Shown one piece after another: positions 7,434 to 17,103 of a stretch of DNA of 55,580 nt (position 1 is its first letter; every line of letters starts with the position of its first letter). The notes beneath the pieces are model-generated. The model was not told the DNA's origin. It did not search any database and saw only the letters and a program-made list of their open reading frames with translations. Origin of the DNA: Hyphomicrobiales bacterium (GTDB taxonomy: Bacteria; Pseudomonadota; Alphaproteobacteria; Rhizobiales; NORP267); assembly GCA_021775855.1 (NCBI GenBank), contig JAJFGZ010000043.1, positions 1 to 55,580 on the forward strand. Reading direction: 5' to 3'. The translations under genes were made by a program, and so were the position numbers.

Positions 7434-8133
7434 GGTTGAATTTCGACTTAATCAATCCGGCAATTGTGCCGGCCAATGTAGCAAGGATCATGACCGCCGC
7501 GGGGTTTGCTCCGGCTTCGGTCAGCGCCACCGCTGATAGTCCGGCAATCGTCCAGGGTAACCAGTTTTTAGCGTTCCCTTTTGCAACGGTCATCATGACT
7601 ATCGCGATAAACAGAATCCCGGCATATTCGAGGGCTTTGACCATGTCGGCGGTCAGAATGTTGGTGAATGTCGCACCGACAATGGTCCCGGCGATCCAGA
7701 AGGTATATAGCGCCAACCCGCCTCCAACCAGATAACCGAGCGGATCACAAGATCGCTTTAACGTCATGACCTGCACCGCATTGGGGTCTAGAAGGAAGGC
7801 AAATCCGGCCATCCGAGTGATCAACGATCGCTCCCGGATATGAGGGATAAGGGCGATGCTGAACAGGCTCAGCCGGCTGCTGATCAACAGCGTCGTTACT
7901 GCAAGCGTGGCGTAGGGCAGGGGCGTTTGCCAGAATTCGATTGCCGCGAATTGACCCGCCGCCGTAAACATCATCGCGCTCATAAGAACGGTCTGAAATA
8001 AAGGTATCCCGGCCCCGCTTGAAGCAATGCCGAACAAAACCCCGAACAGGAAGCCACTCGCCGCGAACCCAAAATTCGCTTGCGCCCCGGGGAGCAGGGC
8101 AGGCAGAAATTTATGTCTCGTGTCTTCGGGCAT
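7426..8133 (-). CDS. azlC: AzlC family branched-chain amino acid exporter subunit
   Basis: This 235-residue polytopic membrane protein matches AzlC. The N-terminal GAQANFGFAASGFLFGVLFG is followed by FTAAGQFAAIEFW and the long-chain hydrophobic segments expected of the family. AzlCD exports branched-chain amino acids and toxic analogues. I chose the ATG at 8133 because GAGGAG lies four bases upstream; the frame opens at 8154. It sits 21 bp after ridA and overlaps azlD. Confidence 0.9.
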   Translation of the reverse strand: MPEDTRHKFLPALLPGAQANFGFAASGFLFGVLFGIASSGAGIPLFQTVLMSAMMFTAAGQFAAIEFWQTPLPYATLAVTTLLISSRLSLFSIALIPHIRERSLITRMAGFAFLLDPNAVQVMTLKRSCDPLGYLVGGGLALYTFWIAGTIVGATFTNILTADMVKALEYAGILFIAIVMMTVAKGNAKNWLPWTIAGLSAVALTEAGANPAAVMILATLAGTIAGLIKSKFNHA

Positions 8134-8154
8134 GTATCTCCTCAAGTCGCACAA

Positions 8155-8562
8155 TCAGGCATCAACCATGGCGGTGACTTCCACCTCGATCAGGAAGCCC
8201 GGCATGGCAAGCGCCGCGACACCCAATAGTGTGTTGGCTGCCGGTGGGGCGTCGCCATAAAACGCTCCAATCGCCGGGCCGATAAACTCCAGCTTATCGG
8301 GGCTGTAATCCACTACGAACGTGCGCATCCGCACCACGTCTGCCGGGCCTGCGCCAGCGGCTCCTAGAACCTCTTTCAAATTTTTAAAAACCTGCCCGCA
8401 CTGCGCCGCCAGATCACCCTCGCCGATCAGGTTGTAATCCTTATCCCAGGCGATTTGCCCGGCGCAATGGATGGTTTTAGCGGACGTACTCGATGTCGCA
8501 TGGGAAAATCCAAAATCGACTGTTCCGTACATGCTGTCCGGATTGATTACTTCTCTAGGCAT
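8155..8562 (-). CDS. RidA family enamine/imine deaminase
   Basis: This 135-residue protein belongs to the YjgF/YER057c/UK114 (Rid) family: HCAGQIAWDKDYNLIGEGDLAAQ, VFKNLKEVLGAAGAGPADVVRMRTFVVD with the arginine expected to bind the imine acid, and a C-terminal IEVEVTAMV. Rid proteins hydrolyse reactive 2-aminoacrylate or related imines released by PLP enzymes. The ATG at 8562 has GAGGAGGAA upstream. It heads a ridA-azlC-azlD-GGCT transcription unit, which suggests linked imine detoxification and amino acid export. It diverges from nadE. Confidence 0.9.
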   Translation of the reverse strand: MPREVINPDSMYGTVDFGFSHATSSTSAKTIHCAGQIAWDKDYNLIGEGDLAAQCGQVFKNLKEVLGAAGAGPADVVRMRTFVVDYSPDKLEFIGPAIGAFYGDAPPAANTLLGVAALAMPGFLIEVEVTAMVDA

Positions 8563-8723
8563 GATCGCGTTCCTCCTCGCCAAGTTAAAGAACAATTATA
8601 TGAGAAATTCCACGAGGCGACCACCTTGACGTACCGGACTGAGGAAGCCGCGCAATAGGACCACCTGCCGCTGGATCGCGCAAACACATTGCTCTTGAAT
8701 TCAGGTCACGCTAAACCCCGTTT

Positions 8724-10403
8724 ATGACAAACCAAACTCTCGATAGGCTAGCCATCGCGGTCGCCCAACTCAACCCGATCGTTGGCGATATCGACGGTAA
8801 TCTCGCAAAGGCGCGCGAAGCGGTATCTGACGCCACCAGGCTCGGTGCCGATCTCGTGCTGTTTACCGAATTGTTTATAGCAGGCTACCCGCCGGAAGAT
8901 CTGGTTCTCAAGCAGGCGTTCCAGGAAAGCTGCCGGGACGCAGTTGAATCGCTGGCGAAAGATACTGCCGGGGGCGGCCCCGCCATCCTGATGGGCACCC
9001 CGTGGCGCGACGGCGACAAACTGCATAACGCAATCGCGCTGCTCGACGGCGGCAAGATTCAGACGTTGCGCTACAAGGCCGATTTGCCGAACTACGGTGT
9101 GTTCGACGAAGTCCGGGTGTTCGACGCCGGGCCAATGCCGGGTCCGATAAATTTTCGCGGGGTCCGGCTTGGAGTACCGATTTGCGAAGATATCTGGGAC
9201 GAAGACGTGTGCGAGTGTCTTGAAGAAAACGCCACCGAAATTTTCCTGGTGCCGAACGGCTCGCCCTACCGGGTGGACAAACGGGATGTTCGGCTCAACG
9301 TTGTGGTCGCGCGGGTGACCGAGACCAGCCGGCCGATGCTCTACGCAAACATGGTTGGCGGCCAGGACGAGCTGGTGTTCGACGGCGGCTCGTTCGCGTT
9401 GAATGCCGACCGCTCGCTGGCTATGCAATTACCGGCCTTCAGCGAGACGATCGTACTGACCGTCTGGAACCGGATCGGTGATGGCTGGGTGATGGAGCCG
9501 GGCGAGGTATCGCCCACGCCTGTGGACGACGCAGAAATTTACGCGGCCTGCGTTTTGGGTCTGCGCGATTACGTCAATAAAAACCACTTCAAGGATGTAG
9601 TCCTTGGCCTGTCCGGCGGCATCGATTCCGCCATTTGTGCTGCGATGGCCACCGATGCGCTCGGACCCGACCGGGTCCATTGCGTCATGCTGCCCTACAA
9701 ATACACCACCTCGCGCTCTCTCGATGACGCGGCGGCGTGCGCATCAGCGCTCGGTGTGCGTTACGAAATTCTCCCCATAGCAGCCCCGGTCGACGGGTTC
9801 GAGACAGCGCTCGCCGACATGTTCGCGGAGACCCAGCCGGACACCACAGAGGAGAACCTCCAGTCACGCGCGCGAGGAACGATCCTGATGGCGATCTCCA
9901 ACAAATTCGGCTCGATGGTCGTCACAACTGGCAACAAATCCGAAGTCTCGGTTGGATATGCCACGCTTTATGGCGACATGAATGGCGGCTTCAACCCGAT
10001 CAAGGATCTTTACAAGTTGCAGGTCTACGCCTTGTCCAGATGGCGCAACGGGGCAAAGCCCGATGGCGCGCTCGGTCCGGATGGCGTCGTGATCCCCGAT
10101 GCAATCCTGACCCGTCCGCCAACGGCCGAATTGCGCGAGGACCAGACCGACCAGGACAACTTGCCGCCTTACGAAACCCTGGATGATATCCTCGAATGCC
10201 TGGTCGAGAAAGATATGTCAGTTGCGGACATTGTTGCGCGCGGACACGGGGACGCGACTGTGCGCAGAATCGAGCATCTGCTGTATATTGCGGAATATAA
10301 ACGCCGCCAGGCGGCCCCGGGCGTGCGCGTGACCGCCCGAAATTTCGGCAAGGATCGGCGCTACCCGATCACCAACGCGTTCCGGGATAAGGCCAGATCA
10401 TGA
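8724..10403 (+). CDS. nadE: glutamine-dependent NAD+ synthetase
   Basis: This 559-residue two-domain enzyme makes NAD from deamido-NAD, ATP and glutamine. The N-terminal nitrilase-type glutaminase has Glu in [15 protein letters not shown], Lys in [13 protein letters not shown] and Cys in [10 protein letters not shown]. The C-terminal ATP-pyrophosphatase domain has GLSGGIDSA near residue 294 and [18 protein letters not shown]. Length is normal for bacterial glutaminase-fused NadE. The stop overlaps gltX in an ATGA arrangement. Confidence 0.96.
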   Translation: MTNQTLDRLAIAVAQLNPIVGDIDGNLAKAREAVSDATRLGADLVLFTELFIAGYPPEDLVLKQAFQESCRDAVESLAKDTAGGGPAILMGTPWRDGDKLHNAIALLDGGKIQTLRYKADLPNYGVFDEVRVFDAGPMPGPINFRGVRLGVPICEDIWDEDVCECLEENATEIFLVPNGSPYRVDKRDVRLNVVVARVTETSRPMLYANMVGGQDELVFDGGSFALNADRSLAMQLPAFSETIVLTVWNRIGDGWVMEPGEVSPTPVDDAEIYAACVLGLRDYVNKNHFKDVVLGLSGGIDSAICAAMATDALGPDRVHCVMLPYKYTTSRSLDDAAACASALGVRYEILPIAAPVDGFETALADMFAETQPDTTEENLQSRARGTILMAISNKFGSMVVTTGNKSEVSVGYATLYGDMNGGFNPIKDLYKLQVYALSRWRNGAKPDGALGPDGVVIPDAILTRPPTAELREDQTDQDNLPPYETLDDILECLVEKDMSVADIVARGHGDATVRRIEHLLYIAEYKRRQAAPGVRVTARNFGKDRRYPITNAFRDKARS

Positions 10404-11728
10404 CCCCGAAAGTTCGCTTCGCGCCGTCACCGACCGGGTATATCCATATCGGCAATGCCCGCACGGCGTTGCTCAACTGGTTCTATGCGAAGCGCAACGA
10501 CGGATTGTTTCTGCTGCGCCTCGACGATACCGACAGGGAGCGCTCGAAAGCTGAATATGCCGAGGCGATTGTCGAGGATCTCAAGTGGCTCGGCATCGAA
10601 CCGGACGAGACCATGCGCCAATCTGACCGCACCGATGTCTACGACGCGGCGGCCGAAAAGCTCAAAGCGGCCGGACGGCTTTATGCCTGTTACGAGACCC
10701 CGGAGGAGCTGGAACGAAAACGCAAACGGCTGCTCGGGCGTGGCAAGCCACCGGTCTATGACCGCGCCGGGCTCAATCTGGATGCAGCAGAGATCGCGGC
10801 GTTTGAAGCCGAGGGCCGCAAACCACATTGGCGGTTTCTTCTGAAAGATCGTGCCGTTAGATGGGGCGACGAAGTGCGCGGCAAACAGCATATCGAAGCA
10901 GGCTCCCTGTCAGACCCGGTCCTTATCCGTGCCGATGGATCTTATCTCTACACGCTTCCAAGCGTTCTGGACGACATCGATTGCAAGGTCACGCTGGTTT
11001 GCCGGGGCGAAGATCATGTCACCAATACCGGCGTGCAGATCCAGCTGTTCGACGCCCTCGACGCGACCCCGCCTGCTTTTGCACACCACAACCTCCTGAC
11101 AGACGCGAGCGGCGCAGGTCTTTCGAAACGCATGGCGTCCCTGTCGCTGAAAAACCTGCGCGCCGACGGCTTCGAGGCCATGGCTGTTGCCAGTCTCGCG
11201 TCGATCATCGGTACATCCGATCCCGTCGCCCCGCATACCAGCATGGGCGCCTTGGCGGACTTGTTTGATTTCGGCAAACTGTCTCGGGCCCCGGCGCGGT
11301 TCGACTTTCAGGAACTGGAAGGCCTCAACGCCAAACTTCTGCACCAACTCGCATTCATGCATATTGAGGATCGGCTCGCGGAGGTGGGTGTTGCCGGTGG
11401 AGAAGACTTCTGGAACGCCGTACGCGGCAATCTGGATAAATTCTCCGATGTAGTAATTTGGTGGCAGGTTGTCTCGGGCGAGATCGTCGCCGGCAAGGAA
11501 AACCCGGACTTTCTAAATCGTGCCGCCGAGTTTTTGCCTGCTGACCCTTGGAACGAAACGACCTGGGGCAACTGGACAAAACAGGTTAAAGACGCGACGG
11601 GCGTGAAGGGCAGGGACCTGTTCCACCCCCTCCGGCTCGCGTTGACGGGCAAGGATCGCGGTCCGGAATTGAGCGTCTTGCTGCCCCTGATCGGACGAGA
11701 CAAAGCTCTGAGACGGCTCAAAGATTGA
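10400..11728 (+). CDS. gltX: glutamate--tRNA ligase
   Basis: This is a 442-residue class I aminoacyl-tRNA synthetase. The HIGH motif is seen in [19 protein letters not shown] and the KMSKS equivalent in [30 protein letters not shown] segment lies between them. Length and motifs fit the shorter alphaproteobacterial GluRS; a second gltX elsewhere in the genome is common in this class and cannot be checked here. Translation is coupled to nadE by ATGA. The 3' end faces the DUF2865 gene with a 3-bp gap. Confidence 0.95.
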   Translation: MTPKVRFAPSPTGYIHIGNARTALLNWFYAKRNDGLFLLRLDDTDRERSKAEYAEAIVEDLKWLGIEPDETMRQSDRTDVYDAAAEKLKAAGRLYACYETPEELERKRKRLLGRGKPPVYDRAGLNLDAAEIAAFEAEGRKPHWRFLLKDRAVRWGDEVRGKQHIEAGSLSDPVLIRADGSYLYTLPSVLDDIDCKVTLVCRGEDHVTNTGVQIQLFDALDATPPAFAHHNLLTDASGAGLSKRMASLSLKNLRADGFEAMAVASLASIIGTSDPVAPHTSMGALADLFDFGKLSRAPARFDFQELEGLNAKLLHQLAFMHIEDRLAEVGVAGGEDFWNAVRGNLDKFSDVVIWWQVVSGEIVAGKENPDFLNRAAEFLPADPWNETTWGNWTKQVKDATGVKGRDLFHPLRLALTGKDRGPELSVLLPLIGRDKALRRLKD

Positions 11729-11731
11729 TCG

Positions 11732-12976
11732 TCACCCTGATGAATCGTTGCCCGGATCGGCCTCCGCGTTACGGTCGACTTCGACCACGATCTTGGTCCC
11801 GGTTGCATTGGCAAGTTGAGAGAAGTCTTTGCGCCGATCGTCGGCCCGCAGGTCAAACCGGCTGTTAATATGGGCCTTAACGACCACGTCCGCTGGTGCC
11901 TGTCCGCTCTTGGCGTCCACCCGCTCGGCAATCGGCGTCACGTTGATCCGGTCCAGGTCCCGTAATGGCAATTCGCCTGAGGCGATGGGGTTGACGTTCC
12001 GGGTTACCCGCACCGGCGCTACGACACCGCCGTCGGCAGTCTGGTCGCCGGATACCAATGCTTCTGCAATGTTCCGCTCTGCCTGTTCAGCAAGCAACGC
12101 TTCGAGCTGGATGGTGGTCGAATTGTTGGAGCACCCCTGAACCACTTCACGTCGGAACCGCCATGCGTTTGCCAGCAAACCATAAGGCACCCCTTCGGTG
12201 GTGGTCATCTCTTCGACAGAGCCGCCCGGATTTGGGTAAACGTACAATTCCGATTGAGACAACGGGCTCATGGACCGGCACGTTGCTGCGTCTTCCTCGA
12301 ACCGGCTTGGCAGGGTCGCAAAGCTGATCGGGAAATAAAAACCGTCGCAGGTGCGCACGCACAATGTGCGGTAACTGGTAATATCGCCGAGCAACCGCCG
12401 CCCTTCCAGGGAATTGAGTTGCCGGCCCGGGACGAAGCCTGAAGGGTCCCCGAAAATCCGTGCCCGGCTGCCCTGTCTGGAGGCGAAGCGGCGGTATTGC
12501 GGTCCGCACTGGTTTTGGGCCAACGACTGTTGGAGCCGGGTTTGGACGGCGTCCGGACGCCCGCGGCCCAACATGGTATCGCGCCTGTTGGAGAGTGAAG
12601 AAAGATTGTCTTCCATCTTTCGCATTTCAGATTCTACCAGTTGGCACTGGGGCGGACGCCGTGGTTGAAAAATCAGAAACCCGCGCCGCTCACAACCCAG
12701 ATCCTGGGCCTGGCGTCGCGTCGTATCCAGCGCCTGTTGCTGACGGGCAATGGCATCATCGATCCGGGTAACCGAACGGCTGTTGCCGGAACGGGACGCC
12801 AGATAACTCGCCAATTCGCGTTCAAGCGCCTCGCATTGCGCCGAGACCTGCGCCCAGCTTGCATCCGGCAGGGAAAGGGCGGCTGCAAAAATCAGCAGAA
12901 ATACGAGCTGTGTCAGACACACAACAGTTTTTCTTCGGTAGGAGCTAGTCTTGGCCATGGCGGCGTGGGGTACCAC
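11732..12976 (-). CDS. DUF2865 domain-containing secreted protein
   Basis: This 414-residue protein has an N-terminal signal segment (VVCLTQLVFLLIFAAALSL) with cleavage probably after SWA, then a coiled-coil stretch with EALERELASYLASR. The DUF2865 core is YRTLCVRTCDGFYFPISFAT with paired Cys, followed by YVYPNPGGSVEEMTT. DUF2865 is typical of Alphaproteobacteria and has no known function; the paired cysteines and export suggest an envelope role. A GTG at 12976 has AAGGAG close upstream; the ATG at 12958 is the alternative start. The C-terminal third is low complexity and Asp/Arg-rich. Confidence 0.88.
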   Translation of the reverse strand: MVPHAAMAKTSSYRRKTVVCLTQLVFLLIFAAALSLPDASWAQVSAQCEALERELASYLASRSGNSRSVTRIDDAIARQQQALDTTRRQAQDLGCERRGFLIFQPRRPPQCQLVESEMRKMEDNLSSLSNRRDTMLGRGRPDAVQTRLQQSLAQNQCGPQYRRFASRQGSRARIFGDPSGFVPGRQLNSLEGRRLLGDITSYRTLCVRTCDGFYFPISFATLPSRFEEDAATCRSMSPLSQSELYVYPNPGGSVEEMTTTEGVPYGLLANAWRFRREVVQGCSNNSTTIQLEALLAEQAERNIAEALVSGDQTADGGVVAPVRVTRNVNPIASGELPLRDLDRINVTPIAERVDAKSGQAPADVVVKAHINSRFDLRADDRRKDFSQLANATGTKIVVEVDRNAEADPGNDSSG

Positions 12977-13022
12977 GAATCTCCTTAAGAACAGGTTTTA
13001 GACTGCCTCGGTTCCCCCGGAA

Positions 13023-13655
13023 TCATTCAGCGTCTGGCTGGTTCGATGGATGTGCGTCCGCGAATGCAGCAATTTTTTGACAATGCGCCTCGACGGCCTG
13101 GATTTTCGGATAGGCATCCATCGGGACATTGAACCGGTGGGCATTATAGAGTTGCGGCATGAGGCACACATCGGCAATTGTGGCCTGTTCGCCAAAACAA
13201 AATCCGCTGCCCTCAATGGCCGGTTCAATCGCATCGAACCCAAGTTTGACCCAGTGGACGTACCATGTGTCTACATCACCCTGTGCGTGCCCAAGTGGGC
13301 CTTTCAAATATTTTAGGACCCGCAAATTATCGATCGGGTGGATATCGCAGGCGATGATGTCCGCGACCGCCCTGATCCGGGCTCTACTTGCAGCGTCACC
13401 GGGAATTAGGGCCGGCTCCGGCTGTGTCTCTTCCAGATATTCAAGGATGGCCATGGATTGGACAAGCCGGTCGCCATTGTCGGTCTCGTAGACTGGCAAC
13501 AGCATCTGCGGATTGATCTCTGCGAACTCGCCGGACGACTGTTCGCCCTTTGCCAGATGCACGAACCTGTCCCGATAACCAATCCCCTTCAGGTTCAGGG
13601 CAATGCGTATCCGGTAGGCGGCTGACGATCTGAAATATCCCCACAAGGTAGGCAT
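13023..13655 (-). CDS. maiA: maleylacetoacetate isomerase (zeta-class GST)
   Basis: This 210-residue zeta-class glutathione transferase isomerises maleylacetoacetate to fumarylacetoacetate. It begins TLWGYFRSSAAYRIRIALNLKG, which contains the SSxxxRxR active-site pattern of this class, then has the glutathione-contact LLPVYETDNGDRLVQSMAILEYLEE and the HPIDNLRVLKYL segment. It lies 14 bp downstream of the marR gene on the same strand and opposite hmgA/fahA, completing the homogentisate pathway. A glutathione-dependent maleylpyruvate isomerase is the alternative, but hmgA and fahA next door favour MaiA. Confidence 0.92.
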   Translation of the reverse strand: MPTLWGYFRSSAAYRIRIALNLKGIGYRDRFVHLAKGEQSSGEFAEINPQMLLPVYETDNGDRLVQSMAILEYLEETQPEPALIPGDAASRARIRAVADIIACDIHPIDNLRVLKYLKGPLGHAQGDVDTWYVHWVKLGFDAIEPAIEGSGFCFGEQATIADVCLMPQLYNAHRFNVPMDAYPKIQAVEAHCQKIAAFADAHPSNQPDAE

Positions 13656-13669
13656 GGTCTTTGTCTCGC

Positions 13670-14197
13670 TTATTCAATTTCGCGGGTCATTCTTCCCGCC
13701 ATTTCCTGAGATTTCCGCTTCAATTTCGAAAGTATCCGGTCAAGCGCCTTGACGTCGGCCGGATCAAGAACGCTTTCCAGATCGCTGGCAAATTCGAGCG
13801 CGACCGGCACAATCCGGCTATAAACATCGCGCCCCTTTTCTGTCAGTGACAGGATAGCCGAGCGTTTGTCGCTGCTATCGGTGCTGCGCAAGATCAGGCC
13901 GGACTCTTCAAGTGCTGCTGCGGCACGGCTGACTTTCGTCTTGTGCATATGTGCCCGATCGCCGATTTGCTTGGCACTGAGTTGCCCGATCGAACCAAGG
14001 TTGGCGATCACCCGCCATTCCGGGATCCCGATACCGTATTGCCGCGAATAAACCCCGGCCAACGAATGACTGACAATTTCGGCAAGTATATTGAGCCGGT
14101 AGGGCAGAAAATCTTCGAGCACCAACTCCCGGACGTCATCGTCACAAGAGTCTAGTTCATCGCGGAGCATCGCTTGTTTTCCGGACGTTAGTTGCAT
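13670..14197 (-). CDS. MarR family transcriptional regulator, probable regulator of the homogentisate island
   Basis: This protein of up to 175 residues has the MarR winged helix: IPEWRVIANLGSIGQLSAKQIGDR, then MHKTKVSRAAAALEESGLI and the wing STDSSDKRSAILSLTEKG. The ATG at 14197 lies inside a palindrome and has no ribosome site. The ATG at 14170 (MLRDELDS) has GGAAA eight bases upstream and may be the true start. It diverges from hmgA and is followed by maiA. The palindrome in its promoter recurs upstream of the TRAP operon at 26556, so it probably represses both units until an aromatic ligand binds; this is an inference. Confidence 0.92.
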   Translation of the reverse strand: MQLTSGKQAMLRDELDSCDDDVRELVLEDFLPYRLNILAEIVSHSLAGVYSRQYGIGIPEWRVIANLGSIGQLSAKQIGDRAHMHKTKVSRAAAALEESGLILRSTDSSDKRSAILSLTEKGRDVYSRIVPVALEFASDLESVLDPADVKALDRILSKLKRKSQEMAGRMTREIE

Positions 14198-14207
14198 CTG
14201 TAACTAA
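14188..14207. promoter_or_regulatory. MarR operator candidate in the marR/hmgA divergent promoter
   Basis: TTAGTT-GCATCTGT-AACTAA is an inverted repeat with perfect 6-bp outer arms. Its 14-base core GTTGCATCTGTAAC matches 13 of 14 bases of the site at 26556. It covers the expected marR transcription start and ends 4 bp before the predicted hmgA -35 box, a suitable place for repression of both directions. Confidence 0.78.
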
Positions 14208-14211
14208 ATCT

Positions 14212-14240
14212 TTGTAAACCTGTCGTGGGGAATGTACAAT
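14212..14240 (+). promoter_or_regulatory. sigma70-type promoter of the hmgA operon, overlapping a divergent marR promoter
   Basis: TTGTAA and TACAAT are separated by 17 bp, giving a good -35/-10 pair about 40 bp before the hmgA start. On the other strand TTGTAC (14239 to 14234) and TACAAA (14216 to 14211) are also 17 bp apart, so two promoters lie back to back on almost the same bases. The marR start site would then fall inside the palindrome at 14188. Confidence 0.6.
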
Positions 14241-14282
14241 CCAGTCGGGAATCAATCATACCGGAAACGAGAGTAGGGCGCG

Positions 14283-15455
14283 ATGGCTTCCAGAGATATT
14301 TCATTGCCGAAACGAATGGGTAAAGCGTCCCGGCAGGCGCACGCGGATTTCCCGGAGGATACCTTTGAACGCGAAATCGGCCGTGAAGGATTTTTCGGAC
14401 CGGCAACCCAGATGTACCATACCCACCCCCCAACCGGCTGGGTAAATTGGTCTGGCCCCTTGCGGCCGCGCTGTTTTGATCTCAACAAGATTGCCGATGG
14501 AAGTGCGAGCTATTGGGATTCCCCTGTCCTGCTCCACAATAGCTCCACGGCGGTGCGGCGCTGGGCTACCACCGGCAGGATGGACCATCTGGTGCGCAAC
14601 GGTGACGGTGACGAATTGCTGTTCATCCACCGGGGCGCAGGCAGCCTCTTTTGTGATTTCGGGCATCTGGAATTTGAGACCGGAGATTACATCGTCATGC
14701 CACGCTCCACCATGTGGCGGATCGAAGCTTCCGATCGCACTGAAATTCTCGGGATCGAATGCACCAATGGTAACTTCAAGCTTCCCGACCGTGGCATGAT
14801 CGGCAAACAGGCGCAGTTCGATCTTGGTGTCCTGGATACGCCCGAAATGGATGACGCGTTTCGCGCTCAGCAGGACGAAAACGAATGGCACGTCCGGATC
14901 AAGCGCCGGAACCAGATATCCACCGTCGTCTACCCGTTCAATCCGCTCGATGCGGTTGGGTGGCAGGGCGATCTGATGCCGGTCCGCCTCAATGTCCGCG
15001 ATATCCGACCGCTCAACAGCCACCGCTATCATCTGCCACCGTCAGCCCACACAACATGGGTCGGTAACCGGTTTGTGGTTTGCACCTTCGCGCCGCGTCC
15101 CTTCGAGACAGACCCCGGCGCGCTTAAGGTTCCATATTTTCACAATAACGACGATTACGACGAAGTGCTGTTCTACCACGCCGGCGATTTCTTCAGCCGC
15201 GACAATATCGATGCCGGGATGATAACCTGGCACCCGTGCGGGTTTACCCACGGTCCTCATCCGAAGGCGCTGCAGAACATGTTCGAGCAGAAGAAATCCA
15301 TGACCGATGAAATCGCGGTTATGCTCGATACCCGCGATCCACTGGAAGCGGGCGATGCGGCGCTGGCGGTCGAGCAGAAAGACTATGCCAATTCATGGCG
15401 GGTGACCGACGGACCCGTCATGGCACCAAAAATCCCCAAAGCAGTAGCGGAATAG
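14283..15455 (+). CDS. hmgA: homogentisate 1,2-dioxygenase
   Basis: This 390-residue cupin-type non-haem iron dioxygenase opens the homogentisate ring to maleylacetoacetate. The metal-site signatures are present near the C-terminus: DDYDEVLFYHAGDFFSR with the glutamate ligand and HPCGFTHGPHPKAL with the HxxGxxHGPHP pattern carrying His ligands. It begins ATQMYHTHPPTGWVNWSGPL after a short leader. It is shorter than the roughly 430 residues of many proteobacterial HmgA, matching a shorter bacterial branch. It is followed 15 bp later by fahA and leads a five-to-six gene operon. Confidence 0.93.
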   Translation: MASRDISLPKRMGKASRQAHADFPEDTFEREIGREGFFGPATQMYHTHPPTGWVNWSGPLRPRCFDLNKIADGSASYWDSPVLLHNSSTAVRRWATTGRMDHLVRNGDGDELLFIHRGAGSLFCDFGHLEFETGDYIVMPRSTMWRIEASDRTEILGIECTNGNFKLPDRGMIGKQAQFDLGVLDTPEMDDAFRAQQDENEWHVRIKRRNQISTVVYPFNPLDAVGWQGDLMPVRLNVRDIRPLNSHRYHLPPSAHTTWVGNRFVVCTFAPRPFETDPGALKVPYFHNNDDYDEVLFYHAGDFFSRDNIDAGMITWHPCGFTHGPHPKALQNMFEQKKSMTDEIAVMLDTRDPLEAGDAALAVEQKDYANSWRVTDGPVMAPKIPKAVAE

Positions 15456-15470
15456 GGGCGTAGCGGGCAC

Positions 15471-16487
15471 ATGAAACTGGCAACGCTGAAAAGCGATTCC
15501 CGCGACGGGGAATTGGTCGTCGTTTCCGCTGATCTGGCGCGGTATTCACCAGCAGGCAATATTGCAGTCACGCTACAGGAAGCTCTCGATAACTGGACGC
15601 GGATCAGCCCGGAGCTGACGGCGCTCGCAGAAAAATTGAATCTCGGCATGATCGAGGGCGAACCGTTTTCAGAGAATGATGCCCGTTCGCCACTGCCGCG
15701 CGCGTACCAATGGGCGGACGGATCGGCTTATGTCAACCACGTCGAACTGGTCCGCAAGGCCCGGGGCGCCGTGCTGCCCGATAGTTTTTGGACCGAGCCC
15801 ATGATGTATCAGGGAGGGTCGGATTCCTTCCTTGATCCGCATTCCCCGATTGTCCTCGAAAGCGAAGACTGGGGCATCGATTTCGAGGCCGAGATTGCTG
15901 TAGTTTTAGACGATGTTCCCATGGGCATCGCGCCGGCCGATGCGGGAAATCACGTCAAACTGGTGATGCTGGTTAACGATGTTTCCTTGCGCGGATTGAT
16001 CCCGGCGGAACTGGCCAAAGGCTTCGGTTTTTTCCACGCAAAACCGTCCTCCGCCTTTTCCCCGGTTGCTGTGACCCCTGACGAATTGGGGGCGGCCTGG
16101 GACGGCGGCAAGCTTAATCTGGCGTTGCTCTCAACACTCAATGGCGAATTGTTCGGTAAGCCCGACGCAGGTCAGGACATGACATTCACGTTCCCGCAAC
16201 TGATCGCCCACGCAGCGAAATCCCGACCGCTCTGCGCCGGCACAATTATCGGGTCGGGCACGGTGTCAAACAAACTCGATGGTGGCCCCGGCAAGCCTGT
16301 AGACGCGGGCGGGGCAGGCTATTCCTGCATTGCCGAAATCCGTATGATCGAGACTATCGATAAAGGTGCACCGGCGACCCCATTCATGAAATTTGGTGAT
16401 ACCATCCGGATAGAAATGAATGATGCAGACGGCGATTCAATTTTCGGCGCGATCAACCAGATTCTTGAGCGTTATGGACCAATGTGA
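15471..16487 (+). CDS. fahA: fumarylacetoacetase (FAH family hydrolase)
   Basis: This 338-residue protein cleaves fumarylacetoacetate to fumarate and acetoacetate, the last step of the pathway. It contains the FAH core with ESEDWGIDFEAEIAVVLDD (acidic metal ligands), KLVMLVNDVSLRGLIPAE, FAHAKPSSAFSPVAVTPDEL-like sequence and LCAGTIIGSGTVSNK. The long N-terminal region and the YQWADGSAYVNHVEL segment fit the two-domain FAH subfamily found beside bacterial hmgA. The gene is 15 bp after hmgA, in the same operon. Confidence 0.92.
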   Translation: MKLATLKSDSRDGELVVVSADLARYSPAGNIAVTLQEALDNWTRISPELTALAEKLNLGMIEGEPFSENDARSPLPRAYQWADGSAYVNHVELVRKARGAVLPDSFWTEPMMYQGGSDSFLDPHSPIVLESEDWGIDFEAEIAVVLDDVPMGIAPADAGNHVKLVMLVNDVSLRGLIPAELAKGFGFFHAKPSSAFSPVAVTPDELGAAWDGGKLNLALLSTLNGELFGKPDAGQDMTFTFPQLIAHAAKSRPLCAGTIIGSGTVSNKLDGGPGKPVDAGGAGYSCIAEIRMIETIDKGAPATPFMKFGDTIRIEMNDADGDSIFGAINQILERYGPM

Positions 16488-16592
16488 TCGAATACCAGGA
16501 TTGACTGCCCCTGGGCCAGGCAAGTCGAGTATTAAAAGCGGTAATAAGGATGAACCCACCGCGGTAACAGGTCCAAAATGGAGGAGACTGAA

Positions 16593-17057
16593 ATGAGTGA
16601 AGGAAATTCTAAACTGTATATCCCTGCTTTGGGAGGGATATACAAATCGTTTGATGGACTGGCGTTACTGCTGTTGCGTGTGGCATGTGGAGGGCTTTTG
16701 ATCCCCCATGGCATGCAGAAAATTTTCGGCATGTTTGGCGGCAGCGTGGAAGGAACTGGTCAATTCTTCTCGAATATAGGCCTCGAGCCGGGATTGGCAC
16801 TTGCCTATTATATTGGAATCCTGGAACTGGTTGGCGGCACTCTTCTGGTCATCGGCCTGTTCACAAGGCTCGTGGCGATTCAGGTGGTTGCCTTCATGCT
16901 GATAGGAGCTTTCTACTTCCATTGGGGGCTTGGAGGCTTTTTCTGGACGGACAAAGGCAACGAATACCTGTTGATGTGGGCCGTCGTGGCATTTTATTTC
17001 GTTATTCGTGGCGCTGGCCCCATGTCGGTCGATGCGAAAATGGCTAAGCAGTTTTAG
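16593..17057 (+). CDS. DoxX family membrane protein
   Basis: This 154-residue protein has four hydrophobic segments (about 25-45, 65-90, 95-115 and 125-145) and the DoxX signature LLLRVACGGLLIPHGMQKIFGMFGG. The ATG at 16593 is used because GGAGGAG is placed seven bases upstream; the ATG at 16578 lies within that ribosome site. DoxX proteins are membrane proteins linked to quinones and redox stress in various bacteria. Its presence inside a homogentisate operon, whose substrate is a hydroquinone that autoxidises, is suggestive but unproven. Confidence 0.88.
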   Translation: MSEGNSKLYIPALGGIYKSFDGLALLLLRVACGGLLIPHGMQKIFGMFGGSVEGTGQFFSNIGLEPGLALAYYIGILELVGGTLLVIGLFTRLVAIQVVAFMLIGAFYFHWGLGGFFWTDKGNEYLLMWAVVAFYFVIRGAGPMSVDAKMAKQF

Positions 17058-17072
17058 GCTGTAATCAGCCGG

Positions 17073-17103
17073 TCCGGGGGTGGCGAACTGGTCCACCCCC
17101 GGA
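17073..17103. terminator. GC-rich intergenic hairpin between doxX and the MBL gene
   Basis: An 11-bp perfect stem, TCCGGGGGTGG with CCACCCCCGGA, encloses the loop CGAACTGGT. It starts 15 bp after the doxX stop and ends 45 bp before the next start. There is no T tract, so it is more likely an mRNA-stabilising or partial attenuation element dividing the operon than a complete intrinsic terminator. Confidence 0.5.
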
